A stretch of DNA of 64,000 nucleotides from Treponema vincentii (GTDB lineage Bacteria; Spirochaetota; Spirochaetia; Treponematales; Treponemataceae), in the NCBI RefSeq assembly GCF_018336815.1, contig NZ_CP050497.1, positions 1,860,001-1,924,000 of the forward strand. The letters run 5' to 3'. Every line of letters starts with the position of its first letter. The stretch's first letter is position 1. Of the stretch, positions 47,329 through 57,512 are shown piece by piece. A model generated the notes under the pieces. That model searched no databases. It saw only the letters and a program-made list of their open reading frames with translations, and was not told where the DNA came from. Both the position numbers and the translations under genes were made by a program.

Positions 47329-49881
47329 ATGGGAGAAAGTTTTAGCGTTCCTCAAGAGCGGATAAAATTTTTACAAGCAAAATTAAAAGAACTCATTGCC
47401 ATAGAACCGGAAGATATTGATAGGATTTTCACCCTCGACTCCAAAGGCTTACAACAATATTTTGATGCGATAGCCCAAGAACAAGCGAAGCTGGAAAAAG
47501 GCAAGGGGCATAAAAACACCGGTGCTAAAGACAAAGATACTTCTTACCAAGCGCAAATAGCAGAACTCGATAAGTTCTATCAAGAAAAACTCGCAAAAGC
47601 AAAAGAATACGGGCAATCCAGCATTACCGTTGAAAAAGAATATCAGGAAAAACGGCTTGCACTTATCGAACAATTTATTAAAGAAGAAGATAAGAAAAAA
47701 GGCGCTGGAAAAGGAATAACTGTTGAAACAAAAAGCGCGGCAAACGATGAGAAAAGCTCCGGCGTAACGCTCGGCGATGAGCTTACCAAAACAAAGCTGA
47801 TGAGCGATGCGTTCGGGCGGTATCAAGTACAGCAAAAGGAATTACAAGCAGAGCTCAAAAAAACGCAAGAAGAAATAATCGCTACGCACGATAAAATTGC
47901 AAAGACAAAAGCGCTGCTTGAAGCGGCAGAAAAAAACGGCAAAAACGGAAGAGAAATTGAAGCTCTCAATCAAGATTTACAGGCAATGCAAGCCTATTCT
48001 CGGCAGTTGGAAGAAAAGGCACAAAACATACGGGTAGACATAAACGAAGCGGAACTATCATTTTCAAATATAAAAAGCGGGCTGATCGATATTGAAAAAA
48101 TCGGCAAATCAAAACTTCAAATACAGCTTATCAACATAGAAGAAGAAAGAAAACGGCTTTTAAAAATTATTGAAGAAAATAGTCGGGCAAAAATAGCAGC
48201 GGCAAAAGATAATGCCGAAGAAATAGCAAGAATAGAAGCGGATGCAAAAAAACAACAAGATGCCGTGAATAAAGACGCTAATAAGCAACAACAAGACGCA
48301 AAAGCGGCTGCCGCTAACGCATACTTACAAGGCAGCATAGGCATTGCTAAATCTCTTACCAAAGTAATAGCAGACTCTATCGAGCAAGGCGGTATTGACG
48401 GTTTTGCTGCAATGCAAGCGAGCGCCGACATACTTAACAAAATAGGCGATATGGTAGGAGACCCTATAACTCAAGCCGTTATAAAATCCGTAACGGCGGC
48501 AATCGAAATAATAGGGATGATATTAAAAGCCGTTAGCGCCGCAAGTGTGAAAGCATTTGAACAAGAAGTACAGACAATTGTTGATAGCGCTAAAGAAACC
48601 GCCAATGAAGCGGCACAAAAAATAGTAGAGAATATTCATAAAAGCATTGTCGATCAAAGCCAAGCGCCAATGAAAGAAGCGGCAACTTCACTGTTGCAAG
48701 CAATCACAAACGGGTTTCAAAGTGGGGATTTTACCAATTTTTCAAAATCTATTGACGACATAATTAAAAAATTGGTCGTTGATAAAATGGTTTTGTTTTC
48801 AGGATTGCAGGGCGCTATTGAAAAGTTAGTGAATAATATATTTAGCGGGTTTAAAGGATCAGGTGCGCATCAGATAAACGCACTAAAACAAGAGCAAGAA
48901 CCGTTAAAACAAGAAATGGAGGCGACAAGAAAAGAATACGATGCGTATCAAAAATTAGTACGCCTTCGTGATGAAGGGATACGGCAACAATCGTTATGGC
49001 ATCATCAAAGAACAGGCTTTTATGCCGGTATGTGGGAAGGCGATGTCAAAAAAGAGGTTACAAAACTAAATGGTGAAATTGCGAAACTTGAAGGAAGTGC
49101 AAAACGGTATGAGGCAGCGCAACAGAAATTAGCTGAATTGAATAAGCAAATAAAAGCGATCAATCCGAATGAGAAAGCTGATTTAACGCAAATAAAAAAA
49201 ATGGACAAGGATGAATTAAAACGCCTTGCAGAAGAATACGGTAAGCCCATTAAAGAAATTTTTAAAATGCTCGGTATCGATGTCGGGGAAGGTTTTCAAA
49301 AAGCGCTTACGGATAGTATGTCCAGTGCGATTTCTTCTGCGTTAGGAGAGGCAGCTTATAACGCAGACTGGGGAAGTTTTAAGAAATCTTTTGCTTCTGA
49401 AATGAAAAAAGCCATTATTCAAGCCGCTGTTGAAAACGCCGGTATAAAAAAGAAAGTTGATGAGATTATTCAAGATATTATGAAAGACGGCAAAATTACC
49501 GGAGACGAAGTAACCGGTACGATTGATAAACTAAAAAATCTCTATGATAATTTAGAAGGGAATATGGCCGAACTTTCAAAAATTACGAGGTCATTAGAAG
49601 GCGGGGTAGAGGTAAAAGCACGGGCTGCCGGTACTATTATTCAACAACTTTCAGGGGCGGACAGGGACGTATTGCTTGAAGCGATCCGCGAAGGCTTTAC
49701 AAAAATCAATCAGGTTATCGATCTAAAAGAAACGACTATTCAGCATCTTACCGCTACTCAAATTATTATCAATTCAGTTACATATAATTCCTACAATAGT
49801 ACCATTAACATAACAGCAACCGAACAAACCGACTTAAAAGCAGTCTTAACGGAAATTGTACGAGAGGCATTGGCAGGGTAG
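47329..49881 (+). CDS. Tape measure protein, C-terminal part
   Basis: The frame is open from 47239 (KKHDEELARLAKEWEAEKKI upstream of the first Met). It codes an 850-residue coiled-coil rod with membrane-like (DPITQAVIKSVTAAIEIIGM) and Ala-rich segments and a beta-like end. It belongs to the same polypeptide as 45102-47249. The Met at 47329 has GGAGAAA only inside coding sequence, so independent initiation is doubtful. Confidence 0.8.
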   Translation: MGESFSVPQERIKFLQAKLKELIAIEPEDIDRIFTLDSKGLQQYFDAIAQEQAKLEKGKGHKNTGAKDKDTSYQAQIAELDKFYQEKLAKAKEYGQSSITVEKEYQEKRLALIEQFIKEEDKKKGAGKGITVETKSAANDEKSSGVTLGDELTKTKLMSDAFGRYQVQQKELQAELKKTQEEIIATHDKIAKTKALLEAAEKNGKNGREIEALNQDLQAMQAYSRQLEEKAQNIRVDINEAELSFSNIKSGLIDIEKIGKSKLQIQLINIEEERKRLLKIIEENSRAKIAAAKDNAEEIARIEADAKKQQDAVNKDANKQQQDAKAAAANAYLQGSIGIAKSLTKVIADSIEQGGIDGFAAMQASADILNKIGDMVGDPITQAVIKSVTAAIEIIGMILKAVSAASVKAFEQEVQTIVDSAKETANEAAQKIVENIHKSIVDQSQAPMKEAATSLLQAITNGFQSGDFTNFSKSIDDIIKKLVVDKMVLFSGLQGAIEKLVNNIFSGFKGSGAHQINALKQEQEPLKQEMEATRKEYDAYQKLVRLRDEGIRQQSLWHHQRTGFYAGMWEGDVKKEVTKLNGEIAKLEGSAKRYEAAQQKLAELNKQIKAINPNEKADLTQIKKMDKDELKRLAEEYGKPIKEIFKMLGIDVGEGFQKALTDSMSSAISSALGEAAYNADWGSFKKSFASEMKKAIIQAAVENAGIKKKVDEIIQDIMKDGKITGDEVTGTIDKLKNLYDNLEGNMAELSKITRSLEGGVEVKARAAGTIIQQLSGADRDVLLEAIREGFTKINQVIDLKETTIQHLTATQIIINSVTYNSYNSTINITATEQTDLKAVLTEIVREALAG

Positions 49882-49888
49882 AAAAGCT

Positions 49889-50209
49889 ATGAGAATATTT
49901 GACGAGAAAAAAGAGTTAGACATTCCCAAATGGATAACAGCCTCAAGCAGCGCTTCAACAATCCAGCTGCAAGCGGTGAAGCTCAACGACTTGCATGGGG
50001 AATACCTAACCGGAAAAGAACAGTACGGCAGTAAGACATTTCAATGTTCGGGAACTATTTCAACTGATTCTGCTTGCGCAGTAGAAAAAGAGCGCAGCAG
50101 GTTACTCTCTTTATTAAGTGCTAAAGATTTAATCGTTTACCGCGATGACGATGATACCATTTTTTTACCGCTGCCGTTTAACGGGGCAGATACAGGTAAC
50201 ATACTATAA
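49889..50209 (+). CDS. Distal tail (Dit-like) protein, N-terminal part (frame broken at T7)
   Basis: The gene starts 7 nt after the tape measure stop, where distal tail proteins lie. The 106 residues (KLNDLHGEYLTGKEQYGSKT, FQCSGTISTDSA) end soon after seven T (50160-50166). Removing one T joins DDDTIF to YRCRLTGQIQVTYYNGENLH in the next frame, restoring a 246-residue protein. Confidence 0.65.
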   Translation: MRIFDEKKELDIPKWITASSSASTIQLQAVKLNDLHGEYLTGKEQYGSKTFQCSGTISTDSACAVEKERSRLLSLLSAKDLIVYRDDDDTIFLPLPFNGADTGNIL

Positions 50210-50630
50210 TGGAGAAAATCTTCATAAAGTCTTTACGATGAGCTTTACCCTTAAAGCCTTTGATCCGTTCGGCTATGGACAACGTAAAATAGAAACGATT
50301 GCAGGGAGAAGACAAGACATATCTATTGTAACTGAAGGGAATATATCCACCATACCGGAGATTGCGATAAGCGGTATCGAAAAGGTTTCAGGTCTTTTAG
50401 TGCGCTGTAATGGAACGGAGCTTGCCATTTCCCGCGAAATAGCGATACCGCACGGCAAAACGCTCCTTTATAAAGACGGAAACCTCTTTTTAGACGGAGA
50501 AGACTACACACGCCTTTTAACGCTTTCAAGCGTTATTCACCCCTTGTACTTTATATCCGGCCATAACACTGTTTCAATCTATGTTCCGGCGGGAACCGTT
50601 ACCATTGCCTTCAATGGGAGATATCTATGA
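50145..50630 (+). CDS. Distal tail (Dit-like) protein, C-terminal part
   Basis: The frame continues the broken distal tail gene: KVFTMSFTLKAFDPFGYGQR is the typical middle of siphovirus Dit proteins, followed by a galectin-like half (LLVRCNGTELAISREIAIPH, LSSVIHPLYFISGHNTVSIY). The stop overlaps the next gene as ATGA. A separate start is unlikely. Confidence 0.65.
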   Translation: MTMIPFFYRCRLTGQIQVTYYNGENLHKVFTMSFTLKAFDPFGYGQRKIETIAGRRQDISIVTEGNISTIPEIAISGIEKVSGLLVRCNGTELAISREIAIPHGKTLLYKDGNLFLDGEDYTRLLTLSSVIHPLYFISGHNTVSIYVPAGTVTIAFNGRYL

Positions 50631-53215
50631 TTATCTTTTACGATAAAGACGGCGCGCGGCTTGGAAAAACGTATGAATGCGGCTGGAGCTTTTCACAGAA
50701 AAAGAACAAGGAAGGAACCGGTAAACTCGACCTTATCGATTATCCTCAAAACGCAAAATATGCGGAGCTTTACAAGGGGACGGAAAAAATACAAACCGTT
50801 GTCCTTACCGAGCATTCGAGTAGTGAAAGTAAAACAAGCACGAGCGTAAAAACGCTTGAAAGTCTTTTTAAAAATTACCGCATCCCTGAAAACTGGCACG
50901 GATGGGATAATAAGCCTTTGAGCTTTGTGTTAGCCGATGCAATATACGGATTCGATTATATTCAAAAATCAACCCTAGAGGATTTCACCGATTATATCGA
51001 AAAAGTCAACATCGGATTAAATAAAATAAAAGACGGCGATATTCACCTTGATTACAGGGAAGTTGGAGACAGTATCCACTATTATGAGCAAGGATCCATT
51101 ACATTCGCTTTTGATTGTGGAGATGCCGTTGGTCAGCGATATATCAGGTGGGTTGCAACAACCGGTGAAAAAGTCTCCGTCAGCGTACAATCAGCATCCT
51201 CCGATACCCCTATCACTACTATAACCGATGTTGATTTCTCCCATTCTCCGGTACTTTCTCCCCGCCGCGATAAAGAACACGATAGCAGTTTATCGGGAGT
51301 AAAAATTGCAAGCGATAAGCGATATGTTGCAGTGCGTTTTGTTCTGACCTATCACAATGCCGACTGGATACAGGATTTTGCAACACATAAAGTATATAAT
51401 CAGCATAACATATTAGTCGATAGAACCGTACGCGGCTTTACACCGGTCATCCGCGCTTTTGAGATTATTACTAGAAAAAAGACTGAATTTGCAATTAAAT
51501 CCATCCCTACTGATATGAATGAATTAGTAGACGGGATAGAGCTTTCAAATATCACGTTATGGGATGCAATTCAAAAGATACGGGAAAAATACCCCTTTGA
51601 TACCGCTTGTACCTTTGAAAAGGGGCGTCTTTTTTTCACCTTTGAACGCAGTTTAGTAAAAAATAAAAAGGCTCAAGCAACGTATCTTTTACGCGCAAGC
51701 GATACTGTTGCCCAGCAGTTAAATAATACCGTTATTAAAGAATTAAAACAGACCGTTCAAAAGGCAAACGTGCTTCATTGCTATGGAGAGGGGGAAAAGC
51801 AGCAACGCCTCTATGTGCGCATCCCTGAAATAGGAACGTATGATAATCAAGCGACGGTAGAAGATACCTTTACTGACAATAAAATAAAAAGCAGGGAAGA
51901 ACTGAAAAAAATCGGTTTAAAAAAGCTCAAAGAAAAACGGAAAGAAGAAAATCCGGTTTTTGAAGTCGAAACGCTTTTACCCATCCGCCTGTTTGATGAA
52001 GTCTCGCTAGTCCATCCTAAAAGTAACGCAGTGTATGAAGTTACTGTACAAGAAGAGCGTATTTCATACAAAGAAAATAAACTCACGCAAAAATTCGGTA
52101 TCGGCGGATTTCTTTTTAACCCTCTTTCAGCCCTTATCCCGCAAAAAGAGAGCGATACGGAGCGTAAAATAGTAAAGCCCCCTGTGGGAGTCCAAGCAAC
52201 AGGAAAACAAAATGCGATTAGCATAACGTGGGATGCTGACGGGGATGATTTTGTAATACGATGGAAGGAAAAGACGCAGGATTTTTATAACTACCGGCAT
52301 ACTAAGCAAAAACAAGAAGTTATTGAACGGCTGAAATCTGATATCGATTATGTTTTTAGTGTGGCTTCCGTTGCCGAAGGTCTTTTATCGGATTATACGG
52401 CGGAGATTGTATGCCGTCCGCTTTCTACTGATATGGGCTTCCCATCAGACGAAAACGCATTAGTACATACCTGCTTCGATGAAACACCCCAAGTGCTGCC
52501 GCAAGTTAATCCTTCCTATACGGCATGGCAAAATAAAATTGTCGAATACGATTGCACCGGCAAACAAGCAATTAAAATGACATTTGCCGAAGCGATGTAT
52601 AATGTCATTATTTTATCCGGTGAATTACAGAACGATTTTGTTTTACACCTTTTTTTTGATTCTTTAAACGGCAACGGCGCAAAGCAGTATCAGATTGTCT
52701 ATAAATTAACGGGCAATTATACCGTGATGATTAAAACTGATGTAGCATATACCCGTATTATTACGCAGTATATTAAACCGGAAACATACGGCGCAGGTTG
52801 TTATGCACTCGTCGATTTTAAAGGAAATGTTTGGCACTTTAAGGGAGAAGCGGGAGCGGGCGGCGTATTATCCGTAAATGATAGAGTAGCATATATTGAC
52901 GATGAAGATTTTTTCCTTATTGAAAAAGAACGGACGGTACAGAAAATAATAAAAACAGATGCACTAACCGCAATACAACGATATGATAGCCCTATCGGAG
53001 AAATTAAAACCTTCTTTGAAAATGATTACAAGCACGGTTTTTTAGAAGCAAACGGTCTCCCCTTTAGTCCCGATGTCTTCCCTGAATTAACCGCGTATGT
53101 AAAACGTGTTTTTCATACCGGCACGGAACCTATTACCGGATGGCCTTTACGTCCAAAGCTTGAAGGGACTGTGCAGGGAACAAAAATATTTATTAAGGCA
53201 GTACAAGGAGTATAG
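50627..53215 (+). CDS. Tail-tip protein (Tal-like) with FN3-like domain
   Basis: The 862 residues include an N-terminal baseplate-hub-like region (VVLTEHSSSESKTSTSVKTL), a central region (NVLHCYGEGEKQQRLYVRIP), a fibronectin-III-like stretch (VGVQATGKQNAISITWDADG, DYVFSVASVAEGLLSDYTAE) and a C-terminus with FLEANGLPFSPDVFPELTAY, similar to tail-collar ends. It probably forms the tail tip and touches the host surface. Confidence 0.7.
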   Translation: MIIFYDKDGARLGKTYECGWSFSQKKNKEGTGKLDLIDYPQNAKYAELYKGTEKIQTVVLTEHSSSESKTSTSVKTLESLFKNYRIPENWHGWDNKPLSFVLADAIYGFDYIQKSTLEDFTDYIEKVNIGLNKIKDGDIHLDYREVGDSIHYYEQGSITFAFDCGDAVGQRYIRWVATTGEKVSVSVQSASSDTPITTITDVDFSHSPVLSPRRDKEHDSSLSGVKIASDKRYVAVRFVLTYHNADWIQDFATHKVYNQHNILVDRTVRGFTPVIRAFEIITRKKTEFAIKSIPTDMNELVDGIELSNITLWDAIQKIREKYPFDTACTFEKGRLFFTFERSLVKNKKAQATYLLRASDTVAQQLNNTVIKELKQTVQKANVLHCYGEGEKQQRLYVRIPEIGTYDNQATVEDTFTDNKIKSREELKKIGLKKLKEKRKEENPVFEVETLLPIRLFDEVSLVHPKSNAVYEVTVQEERISYKENKLTQKFGIGGFLFNPLSALIPQKESDTERKIVKPPVGVQATGKQNAISITWDADGDDFVIRWKEKTQDFYNYRHTKQKQEVIERLKSDIDYVFSVASVAEGLLSDYTAEIVCRPLSTDMGFPSDENALVHTCFDETPQVLPQVNPSYTAWQNKIVEYDCTGKQAIKMTFAEAMYNVIILSGELQNDFVLHLFFDSLNGNGAKQYQIVYKLTGNYTVMIKTDVAYTRIITQYIKPETYGAGCYALVDFKGNVWHFKGEAGAGGVLSVNDRVAYIDDEDFFLIEKERTVQKIIKTDALTAIQRYDSPIGEIKTFFENDYKHGFLEANGLPFSPDVFPELTAYVKRVFHTGTEPITGWPLRPKLEGTVQGTKIFIKAVQGV

Positions 53216-53216
53216 T

Positions 53217-55139
53217 ATGGCGTACACGAATGAGCAATTAGGCAAAGCGTTGGAAGATTTAACGATTGCGTATAACAACTTTATCGAAAAGGCAAAAGAT
53301 GCCGCTATTGCGGCGATGGGAGATACGGTCATTGCGCAGATTAAGCAGGATGCAAAAGAGTATATAGCCTCCGAGCTTGCTGCGCAGAAAGCGGCGTTAG
53401 AGCAAGCAATTGAAGAGGCTAAGATTGCGTTGAAAAACAGCGTAGTTGACGCGGGGAATAAATTAGAGCAACAGGCGTCCGAGAAAAAGAATGAGCTTAA
53501 TGCCTTAATTGTATCGGCAGAAAATGCGTTGACACAGCTAACCGCGGAAAACTTGGAGAAGCTAAACGCGGCGAAAGAAAGAGCGGAAGCAGCGTACAAA
53601 GCATTAGCCGACGAAGAGAATGGGAAATTAAAGAACGTTGCCTTACAAGCAAAGGAAGACGTCATTGAAATATTAAACACGTTATCGGAAAAAACAGGCT
53701 TACAAATAGAAGAGGCAGAAAAAACATTTGAAAAAAAACTCGAGGCGGAGGTGCACAGCTTTAAGGCCGCGGCAAAACAAGAAGCGGCGCGTTTACGAAA
53801 CATAACACAATCGCAGCTGCAAGAATTCGCTTACGGGTATAAAGATTTATATAATAATGTTCTCTTTTTTATGAATAAACCAAATAGTTCTTCCATTCTT
53901 CCATCAAAACCATTGCAAGGAATAGAAAAAATAAAATTACCGAAAAAAGACGGTATCCTTATGTTACTTTGTTATAGTGGTTATTATTATGGTGATCAAT
54001 ATGTCTTACGTGCGAGCATTTGCAATACGAATAAAAAACCGGTAACCGTATTAGGCTATAGTAAATTCTTCGACGTTGAAAACGCCGCGCTTATTTTCTA
54101 TAATCAAGCATTACCGCGATATGATTGCTTTAATGTAGAAAAAATAAAGCCGCTTGTATTTAATTTTTATGCAAAAGACCTTATGCCTGATGAGGATGGA
54201 TTTTCATATATTGCATTTGAAGGAATGTACCCTGCTAACTACGGGATTGCTATCTATGGATACTGCACGGCAGAAGTAAATACAAACTTTATGCTAGCAG
54301 ATTTACACAGCATGAGCGAAGGATATTACAAAAGTAATTTATATTATTATAGTCAACATTATTTCTTAAATAATAATAGCAAGTATGAAACAGAGATAGG
54401 TTTACCATACCGTGAGGTGCAAAAAAATATCATTATAGGGTTGCTCTTTAGTCGTGCTGATAAAAACTGTTTGAGAGTTTTACATATTCGCGGGTATGCT
54501 ACGAATATAACGTATAGCGAAGTTGAAAAACCCGTATGTAATTCTTTTAAGCTTTTTAAACCGTTAGAACCTTTATTAAAAGATTTTAGTTTTAAGTTTT
54601 TTAAAATACCTGCACAAGAGGTTATCGCAAATACCGAACTTATCGGTTCTATTAAAGTGGTACGTTTAGTCCTTTGGAAATCTTATGATTACAGTTACAG
54701 CAATTACCCTATACAAGCGCTCTTTGTTGACGATGAACAGGTGCCGGTTGATAATTTGGATACGCTTTTGCCGCCTTCTTTTAAAACGATGCAGATTGCT
54801 TTAGATGCCGGAGCGGATGATAGTTCATGTTATAAGATTATCCCTATAAAGCCTTTTCTTGCCGAAGAAAAAAGGTATATTTTTGAGGCGGATTTTAAAG
54901 TGTTATCGGGGAATCCTGCCGCTGTTACAGTGCTTTTTTATGATTTTACAACAAAAAAAATACTAGTAGAAAGTCAAACTCCTGTTATTAACGGTCAGTG
55001 CCGGATAAAGTTTGAATTTGTCTTTACTTATACCGTTGGACATGATACACGGTTTTTGTGCTATTCGGGAGAAAACGGAAAAACAAACGGGGTTCGCTGC
55101 GAATATTCCAATTTTGCTTTAATTGAAAAGGGACTTTAA
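53217..55139 (+). CDS. Tail fibre-like protein with N-terminal coiled coil
   Basis: The 640 residues start MAYTNEQLGKALEDLTIAYN and form about 200 residues of Ala/Glu/Lys coiled coil (EQAIEEAKIALKNSVVDAGN). The remainder is beta-rich (YYYGDQYVLRASICNTNKKP). ATG 53217 directly follows the upstream stop behind AAGGAGTATAGT. It is probably a trimeric fibre or receptor-binding protein. Confidence 0.65.
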   Translation: MAYTNEQLGKALEDLTIAYNNFIEKAKDAAIAAMGDTVIAQIKQDAKEYIASELAAQKAALEQAIEEAKIALKNSVVDAGNKLEQQASEKKNELNALIVSAENALTQLTAENLEKLNAAKERAEAAYKALADEENGKLKNVALQAKEDVIEILNTLSEKTGLQIEEAEKTFEKKLEAEVHSFKAAAKQEAARLRNITQSQLQEFAYGYKDLYNNVLFFMNKPNSSSILPSKPLQGIEKIKLPKKDGILMLLCYSGYYYGDQYVLRASICNTNKKPVTVLGYSKFFDVENAALIFYNQALPRYDCFNVEKIKPLVFNFYAKDLMPDEDGFSYIAFEGMYPANYGIAIYGYCTAEVNTNFMLADLHSMSEGYYKSNLYYYSQHYFLNNNSKYETEIGLPYREVQKNIIIGLLFSRADKNCLRVLHIRGYATNITYSEVEKPVCNSFKLFKPLEPLLKDFSFKFFKIPAQEVIANTELIGSIKVVRLVLWKSYDYSYSNYPIQALFVDDEQVPVDNLDTLLPPSFKTMQIALDAGADDSSCYKIIPIKPFLAEEKRYIFEADFKVLSGNPAAVTVLFYDFTTKKILVESQTPVINGQCRIKFEFVFTYTVGHDTRFLCYSGENGKTNGVRCEYSNFALIEKGL

Positions 55140-55143
55140 TCTT

Positions 55144-56763
55144 ATGGAAGCAATCAACTACGCCCCCAGCGGGCAAAATATGATACTCACCGAAGATGCG
55201 CAAATAGTGCCGGGGGTTTCAGGCAATGCATGTTATTTACCGGCGGGAACCGGCACAATCGCCCTTGCAGGCGACAGAAACGAGCTATCGGTTTCCCTTT
55301 GGCGGCAATGGGACGGCGTTGTAGAATCCGATGCTCCGCGCGGGGTTTTTCGCTTTAAGAATATACGCATCTTTTTTGATAATGTAACCGACTTTTTAAC
55401 CGTCGTCATAAACGGTTTTAAGGCAATTACGGATATTAAGGACAAGCAAGAACAGGTGCATTGGTGTTTTACTTTTGTAAAGAATGATCGGTTTATCATC
55501 TACAAGGATGCGAAAGAGGTGTATAGCCTACCGGCAGGAGACAAGCCGGTAGATATGGCTGACGGTTTTAGCATCGGCGGGGGGCGCACACATGCGACAT
55601 TCGATGAGGTGCGGGTATATAAAACCGTACTTACACAAGGGGAGATAAACGGGCTCTTTTATTTAGTCAGTAAGGGTACGCAGGTAAAACAGCTTGAAAA
55701 AATTGTACAATCGGCTACCCCAAAATACTTAGGCGTTACCGAAACGGTACCGGCAACCCGAACGGCGGTAATCACGAAGGGAGAGAGACTCGGCGCGCAG
55801 GATGCAAACGCAGGCGACTGGGTATTGATGGCTAAAACGATAGGCGGATGGAAGTGCGGGGTGTGTTACCGCTGGACGGGTACACTGTGGATAAACTTAG
55901 AGCCGGAAAAAGACTATGCAGAGCAGTATCACGCCTGCTTACTTCACATCTGCGAAATCGATGAGCTGATGAAGGAAACCGGACACTTCGGAGCGTTGTT
56001 TGCGAAACAAATCATCGCGCAAGAAGCGTTTATAAAAAAACTTGCCGCCGACCAAGCATTCTTAAAAGAACTTATCGTACAAAAGCTACGCATTGACAGT
56101 GATAAAAATTCAAATCAAGATTTTGAAGCATGGTTTGACAAAGATAACGGATTGAAGATTCAAAACAATGGTCAGGTAGTCTTTAGTGTTAATCCGAGCG
56201 GTTTCGCCTTTATGAAGAATGCAAAATTTGAAGGGGAAATCGACTGTCAGGGATTTAAGGTAATCAATACCGGTAATACTACCCCAACGCTTCAATTCTC
56301 GTGGAGTAAGGGGAATGATGCGTTTACTTGCGCAAGCAAGATTAGCGCTGTTGGGAGTTATGACTCCTTAGGCGGCTACTATTATAACAATCCTTTGATA
56401 ACAAAACATTATGGAGACGGTATCTATGGAGGCAATACAATACGAAGTATAATTTATAAACGTTGGCGCGCGCTTACATTGACCACCGGTTTTGTTTGTA
56501 TAAAATTAGAATTACTAAATAATAATGGTTCATTAATAGGAATTATAAGTGTTTCACGACATGATAATGGATATATATATTCAAGTTTTACAGAAAATGA
56601 CGAATCTAAAGGATGGGCTGCTTACAGAGCATCGCAATATGATTTCGCTTTTTATACCTATAATCCTTCACAGACCGTAATGATCCCTAATATCTCTTTC
56701 GGGAAAGCGTCAACCCCTAATATCTTATACAGAGATGAGAACGGATTTGTAAAGATAAGTTAA
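55144..56763 (+). CDS. Tail fibre/receptor-binding protein with LamG-like domain
   Basis: The 539 residues begin with a concanavalin/LamG-like domain (NELSVSLWRQWDGV, VHWCFTFVKNDRFIIYKDAK, FSIGGGRTHATFDEVRVYKT). A helical segment (FLKELIVQKLRIDSDKNSNQ) and a beta-rich Gly/Tyr end follow. It is the last + strand structural gene and overlaps the opposite-strand lipoprotein by 4 nt. A role in host recognition is inferred. Confidence 0.65.
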   Translation: MEAINYAPSGQNMILTEDAQIVPGVSGNACYLPAGTGTIALAGDRNELSVSLWRQWDGVVESDAPRGVFRFKNIRIFFDNVTDFLTVVINGFKAITDIKDKQEQVHWCFTFVKNDRFIIYKDAKEVYSLPAGDKPVDMADGFSIGGGRTHATFDEVRVYKTVLTQGEINGLFYLVSKGTQVKQLEKIVQSATPKYLGVTETVPATRTAVITKGERLGAQDANAGDWVLMAKTIGGWKCGVCYRWTGTLWINLEPEKDYAEQYHACLLHICEIDELMKETGHFGALFAKQIIAQEAFIKKLAADQAFLKELIVQKLRIDSDKNSNQDFEAWFDKDNGLKIQNNGQVVFSVNPSGFAFMKNAKFEGEIDCQGFKVINTGNTTPTLQFSWSKGNDAFTCASKISAVGSYDSLGGYYYNNPLITKHYGDGIYGGNTIRSIIYKRWRALTLTTGFVCIKLELLNNNGSLIGIISVSRHDNGYIYSSFTENDESKGWAAYRASQYDFAFYTYNPSQTVMIPNISFGKASTPNILYRDENGFVKIS

Positions 56764-57440
56764 AACTCTTTTAGATATTCAATAAATATCGGCGGTAATG
56801 GCAATGTAAAACTGTCATCACTTGCATTAAATACTATCGTTATATTAGATTGGGCAGTCCGCAATCGATTGATGATATCAAGAGATAATTCTGCTTTCAT
56901 TATCGTATCTTTTACATCTAAATATTCAAACTCAGGATCGTTATTTTTTTGATATGTTATATCAACGTTATGAATGTCTACTACATCATTATTAGAAAAT
57001 TTTATTTGAATAGGCTGTGTTTCTGATGCTTTTATAACAATAGGTGTCATAAGTTTAGACTTTAAAACAAACGTTATTTTTTTTGTGTCATATTTAACCG
57101 TTTTTTGCAATTCAAGGTATACTTTAAAATACATACCTTTAGAACTTTTTGTGCCCTTCGTAGCAGGACGTCCATCAAACGTAACCGTATTAACGATATC
57201 TTCTTTTCGAGGAACATCAGCTAATAGTTCTTCGTCCGTTCTGGTATCTTTTAATTCACCGGTAAGTTTTACCGTCCAATGCGCATCTTTTGACGTATAT
57301 TCCTTTTCTTGAACTAATGATTTATTTTCTTTTGCCATCGGATCTTCTGTCATAGTATTTCCTTTCGCATTCGTTGCATAATTGCAGGATACCATAGACA
57401 GCATAAATAACGCAAATAAAAGATAGACAGATTTTTTCAT
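56760..57440 (-). CDS. Lipoprotein A (accessory, related to lipoprotein B)
   Basis: ATG 57440 is chosen because it gives a lipoprotein signal MKKSVYLLFALFMLSMVSC with Cys 19. The mature 208 residues include NKSLVQEKEY and a C-terminal domain ending SFTLPLPPIFIEYLKEF, both mirrored in the lipoprotein at 59276. It lies opposite to the tail genes and after the TerB_N gene. The protein is predicted to sit in a cell envelope; role unknown, possibly lysogenic conversion. Confidence 0.75.
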   Translation of the reverse strand: MKKSVYLLFALFMLSMVSCNYATNAKGNTMTEDPMAKENKSLVQEKEYTSKDAHWTVKLTGELKDTRTDEELLADVPRKEDIVNTVTFDGRPATKGTKSSKGMYFKVYLELQKTVKYDTKKITFVLKSKLMTPIVIKASETQPIQIKFSNNDVVDIHNVDITYQKNNDPEFEYLDVKDTIMKAELSLDIINRLRTAQSNITIVFNASDDSFTLPLPPIFIEYLKEF

Positions 57441-57512
57441 AGGGAACTCCTTACAAAAAATATAAGCAAATAAAAGAAACAACTCAAATGCTGCGATTAT
57501 GCTTGAAGCATC

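Noticed and set aside
53147-53803. Antisense frame of 218 codons opposite the fibre coiled coil
   Set aside because: The Ala/Ser/Phe-rich translation is what an Ala/Glu/Lys coiled coil gives in reverse; no ribosome site.
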